From assembly GCF_009870125.1 (NCBI RefSeq), contig NC_046683.1:7068001-7132000 (forward strand): a DNA stretch of 64,000 bases, written 5' to 3'. The notes under the pieces were generated by a model. It was not told the origin of the DNA. It searched no databases and saw only the letters and a list, made by a program, of their open reading frames with translations. The DNA comes from Drosophila pseudoobscura (lineage: Eukaryota > Arthropoda > Insecta > Diptera > Drosophilidae). Both the position numbers and the translations under genes were made by a program. How positions within the stretch are numbered: the first letter of the stretch is position 1; each line of letters begins with the position of its first letter. Of the stretch, positions 60,891 to 64,000 are shown in pieces.

Positions 60891-62159
60891 AAATATTCAA
60901 GAAAGTATTCGAGGCATCACATAGTTTTAGCCGGCTTTTTATTATCCGCTTTTTATCATTTATCGTAATCGTAATCGTAATTGTATCGACTATCGCTCTC
61001 ATTATCATTTTCTCATTGTTTTCTGATCATTCCGCATCCGTTTCTGTTTTTGTTTCTGTTTCTGTTTCTCTTGTTTCTTTTTTGTCGTTTTTTGTTCCAC
61101 TAATTATACAATCAGTTACGTTATTTATGCATACTAAACATTACGATTTTCGACTTAAGATCTATTAAATTTTCTACTGAATATGTTGTATACATACACA
61201 TAACATACACATATATGTAGGTTTCAATTTTGCAATCATTTCTTAACATTATATTTAGTTATACGTACGAACGTACGTTATGTTGTATATCCTAGTATCG
61301 CCACAACGAAAAAAATGTTCAAGAGTTCATTTTTTGTTTGTTCAACAACAACGGCACACGTGTTCTCTTACTGAGGATGCATATGTGTGTGGTATGCATT
61401 ATGTTTGGAAAGGAGAATAAAGAGAGAAGAGAGAGGTGGAAACCAAGCGTTAAACCCAGAGTCTGGAATGGAATTCAATTGAGAGACTAGAGAAATGAGA
61501 GACGCTTTCGAGTGTGCGCGTGTGTAAGTGTTTTGGTTAGATAAAGAGCTTACGTGTCTAGGGTTGAAACAGCGATTCGGATATTGGAAAATCTACGACA
61601 TAACCTCAACATTAATATTGATGCACTATTAGGCATGTTAGGTGTGTGTGTGTGTGTCTGTATATGTAGAGTCTGTGGGTGTATGTGTGTAGTCTCGCAT
61701 ATGCATGTATGTGGTGTATTCTGTGGTGCATATTCTAAGTAGCTATCCGTTTAAGAATCCTTAGAATTACTCCATATTCTAGACATTTTGCCCAACTTGC
61801 TTTACACACACACATACATATACATTTACATATACATACATATATAAATTCACAAGTCATGAATATTGCATATTTATCTTTAGTTAATAGTAGTAACTAC
61901 ATACATACATATAAATATTCAACAGACGAGTGCATAAATTTAATAATTCTTAAACATTTACTTAGCTCCCTCCCTCTCACTCGCTCACTCATTATCTATC
62001 GTTCGTTCGTACTTTCTATCTTGTTCTCCTGCCTTTGCCGTTTCACCGTTACATTTTCTGTTATGTCTGCCTGTCCCGTCCTGTCAGTCTGTCTATGTGT
62101 GTATGGGCGAATGCAGCAGTAGGCGTGTGTGTATGTGTAGGTGGGCTTCAAAGCTCAAT

Positions 62160-62184
62160 ATCTCTCTCTCTCTCTCTCTCTCTA
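62160..62184. repeat. (TC)n microsatellite
   Basis: About 12 TC dinucleotides, followed by TATGTCTGTCTGTCAG. The whole looks like a polypyrimidine tract with an acceptor. Confidence 0.85.
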
Positions 62185-62327
62185 TGTCTGTCTGTCAGCA
62201 AGCTGCGCAAGCTCATTGATCGTCAGCGTGTTCTGGGTATGGAGAGGAGAGGCGAGGCGACGGTTATTTGCGACATTAGCCAACACTGGACAACAGTCAA
62301 CACAACATCGATAACCATCGGGCACGA

Positions 62328-62755
62328 TGACCTATTATTTGGATAACGGAACTCCCCTTGCGGTAAATTATCTTCTCGAAGATGAAATTGAAATTAGAAT
62401 TATAAGAAAAGAATCAGTCGCGAAAAGGCAAAGAAATGATCAGATTCAACTTCAAAGACATTAATCACACAGCTTAGTTTAAGCACCAAACTTTCAAATA
62501 GTCCCAACATCTTAGCATCTCATCTCAAAATCCTCATTTCAGTTTTCGAAAGATGAACAAAATCATCAAGTTTCTTAACTAAGCTCATGACGTAACCAAT
62601 AGACTCATTAGTCATATAATGCTGGGGAAGCACCACATTTTCATGCTTTTCTTGATATACCACTGATCCTTTTCTTATAATTCTAATTTCAATTTCATCT
62701 CCGAGAAGATAATTTACCGCAAGGGGTACCGCATCGTTTTCCGAATAATAGGTTA
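62328..62755. repeat. Long inverted repeat (64-bp core arms, 245-bp loop)
   Basis: Core arms are 62354-62417 (CCCCTTGCGGTAAATTATCT...) and 62663-62726 (reverse complement), with 62 of 64 positions identical. Weaker complementarity extends outwards through ACCTATTATTyGGA (62330 and 62752). Inside the loop a short AGCTTAGTT/AACTAAGCT pair also matches. Transcribed from the minus strand, both mismatches become G-U wobbles, so the 64-bp stem would be fully paired. It could be a hairpin-RNA precursor or a foldback repeat. No target-site duplication or transposon ends were recognised. Confidence 0.8.
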
Positions 62756-64000
62756 TCGGGCGCGAAGAAACATTTAAATTCTCATTCGCGTAACAAACGA
62801 TATTCTGCGCTTTTCTCGTAGATTTTTACATATCGGGTACAGTTTTAGATATTGTTTTTTTTTTGTAGTTTTTCTCTTACAGATGGAAAGAAGAACAGCC
62901 AAAAATGTTATACATGTACAAAGTCTCTAAATGTTCATCTCTTCACTCGTTACTCTTCGCTTTAGTTTTAAAAACCTTTCTCAAAATGGCAGTGCGTATA
63001 GAGAGGGGATGATCGGGGACGTTTAAGCCCAAGCCAGTGGCGGAGGTGGGGGAAGAGCAAGAACTAAATATAAGATTTAAAAAAAAAAAACGTAGAATTT
63101 ACAATATAACAAATGGCAGGAATCTCTATGCGTAATGCACATTTGCAATAATAAATATAATAAATAATTATACACAAATTTTTTCGTTTCTTTTGTGGGT
63201 TTTGTTTGTTCTTTTTTTTTTGTCGTTTTTTGGGTTCTTTTTTGTTCGAGTTTTTTGTGTTTTTTTTTTGTTTTGTTTGTTTGTTGTTAGTTTTGTTTTA
63301 AAACACACTTGCATTTGTTTCTTCCAGTGTTTAGGGCGAGGGGCAATGTGTGTTCGTACAGGCTACAAATATGCTTAATATCCTTAGAACATACCATAAT
63401 AATTATAAAAACTAGCAATCAGCATTAGCATAATAATAATAATAATCATAAAAACATTTACAAGTTGTGTTGTGTGTAGTTAAAGGTAAGCCTTCGATCG
63501 AAATCATCAAAAAACAAGTTTTGAAGTAATACAGTAATCTAAGAGTTGTGGGGTGTAGGGTGTGGGTTGTGGGGGGGGTTGTACAGATTTTAAATTTACG
63601 AATTAGGCTTAAGGTTTAAGATTTAAGGTTTAGGTTTAGCTTTAGACAGTTTCTTTTTACACCCGACACTCGACGAGTCAAGGGTAATATTAGTTGTTTT
63701 TACTTTTATTTGTACAGGTTTGCACTTAATAATAATTAGCATGATATCCGGCAGGCGGAGGATGGGTGGGGGGAGGGCTTTGTTTTTGGGTTAGATCTTA
63801 TCTGGCTGCAGAGCATTCTCAGGCTTACAAAAGATATAGAATATCGTTTAAAAATTGTATGCACTTGGGAGAGTGTGTGTTTGGGTGTGTGCGTGTGTGT
63901 GTAGGAGGGGGGAAAGAGAAGGGAATTCTAGACATTTATAATCTATATTATTCATATGCGTGTATAATGTAAATATATTTATATTATATATGTAAAAAAA

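Larger units (their letters stand above)
60891..64000. other. AT-rich non-coding region, possibly 3' UTR of a minus-strand gene
   Basis: No supported coding exon on either strand. A minus-strand AATAAA (60943-60938) lies 50 bp from the lectin stop, as expected if a convergent gene ends here. The minus strand is A-rich with long A runs (63.18-63.30 kb) and AT-rich UTR-like composition. The plus strand also offers AATAAA at 61416. It contains TC/GT microsatellites and the inverted repeat at 62328-62755. Confidence 0.35.

Overview
The window is fly nuclear DNA, almost certainly Drosophila. Introns are short (about 50-90 bp) with GT-AG sites, and coding exons are rich in CAG/CAA (Gln) repeats. 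Promoters carry fly core motifs (TCAGT initiators, TATA boxes, Motif 1 GGTCACACT, DRE TATCGATA), and the recognisable genes are orthologues of D. melanogaster X-linked genes (SK, CanB, XRCC1, Mcm3, spirit), so the segment is probably Muller element A (X). The species cannot be fixed from sequence alone.

Layout. Positions 1-41 kb look like one large, mostly non-coding locus on the minus strand: the 5' part of the small-conductance calcium-activated potassium channel gene SK. Two long N-terminal coding exons are visible (28594-27371 and 21930-21418). There is a TATA plus initiator core promoter at 40.7 kb and a possible second, internal promoter with a CAA-rich leader at 15.0-13.9 kb. The channel core exons must lie left of the window. 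The long introns hold microsatellites, a small TA-flanked MITE (24.6 kb), a cluster of Motif 1-like sites (26.8-27.1 kb), a cluster of DRE/CGATA sites (34.8-35.5 kb) and a possible nested single-exon gene for a Gln-rich coiled-coil protein (39.3-38.9 kb).

From 46 to 61 kb the window is gene-dense: CanB (-), XRCC1 (-), a DENND6/FAM116 gene (+), a frameshifted gene remnant (-), Mcm3 (-), the clip-domain serine protease spirit (+) and a secreted C-type lectin (+). SK and CanB both act in calcium signalling, XRCC1 and Mcm3 in DNA repair and replication, and spirit and the lectin are secreted proteins of the immune type. They are neighbours rather than an operon-like unit. XRCC1 and DENND6 are divergent over 1.2 kb, DENND6 and Mcm3 are convergent, and Mcm3 and spirit are divergent over 1.1 kb.

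The last 3 kb (60.9-64 kb) is AT-rich non-coding sequence, possibly the 3' UTR of a minus-strand gene to the right. It contains a striking 64-bp-arm inverted repeat that would fold into a long hairpin RNA.

No CRISPR array, tRNA, rRNA or intact autonomous transposon was recognised. All exon boundaries given were derived by hand from splice sites and reading-frame continuity.
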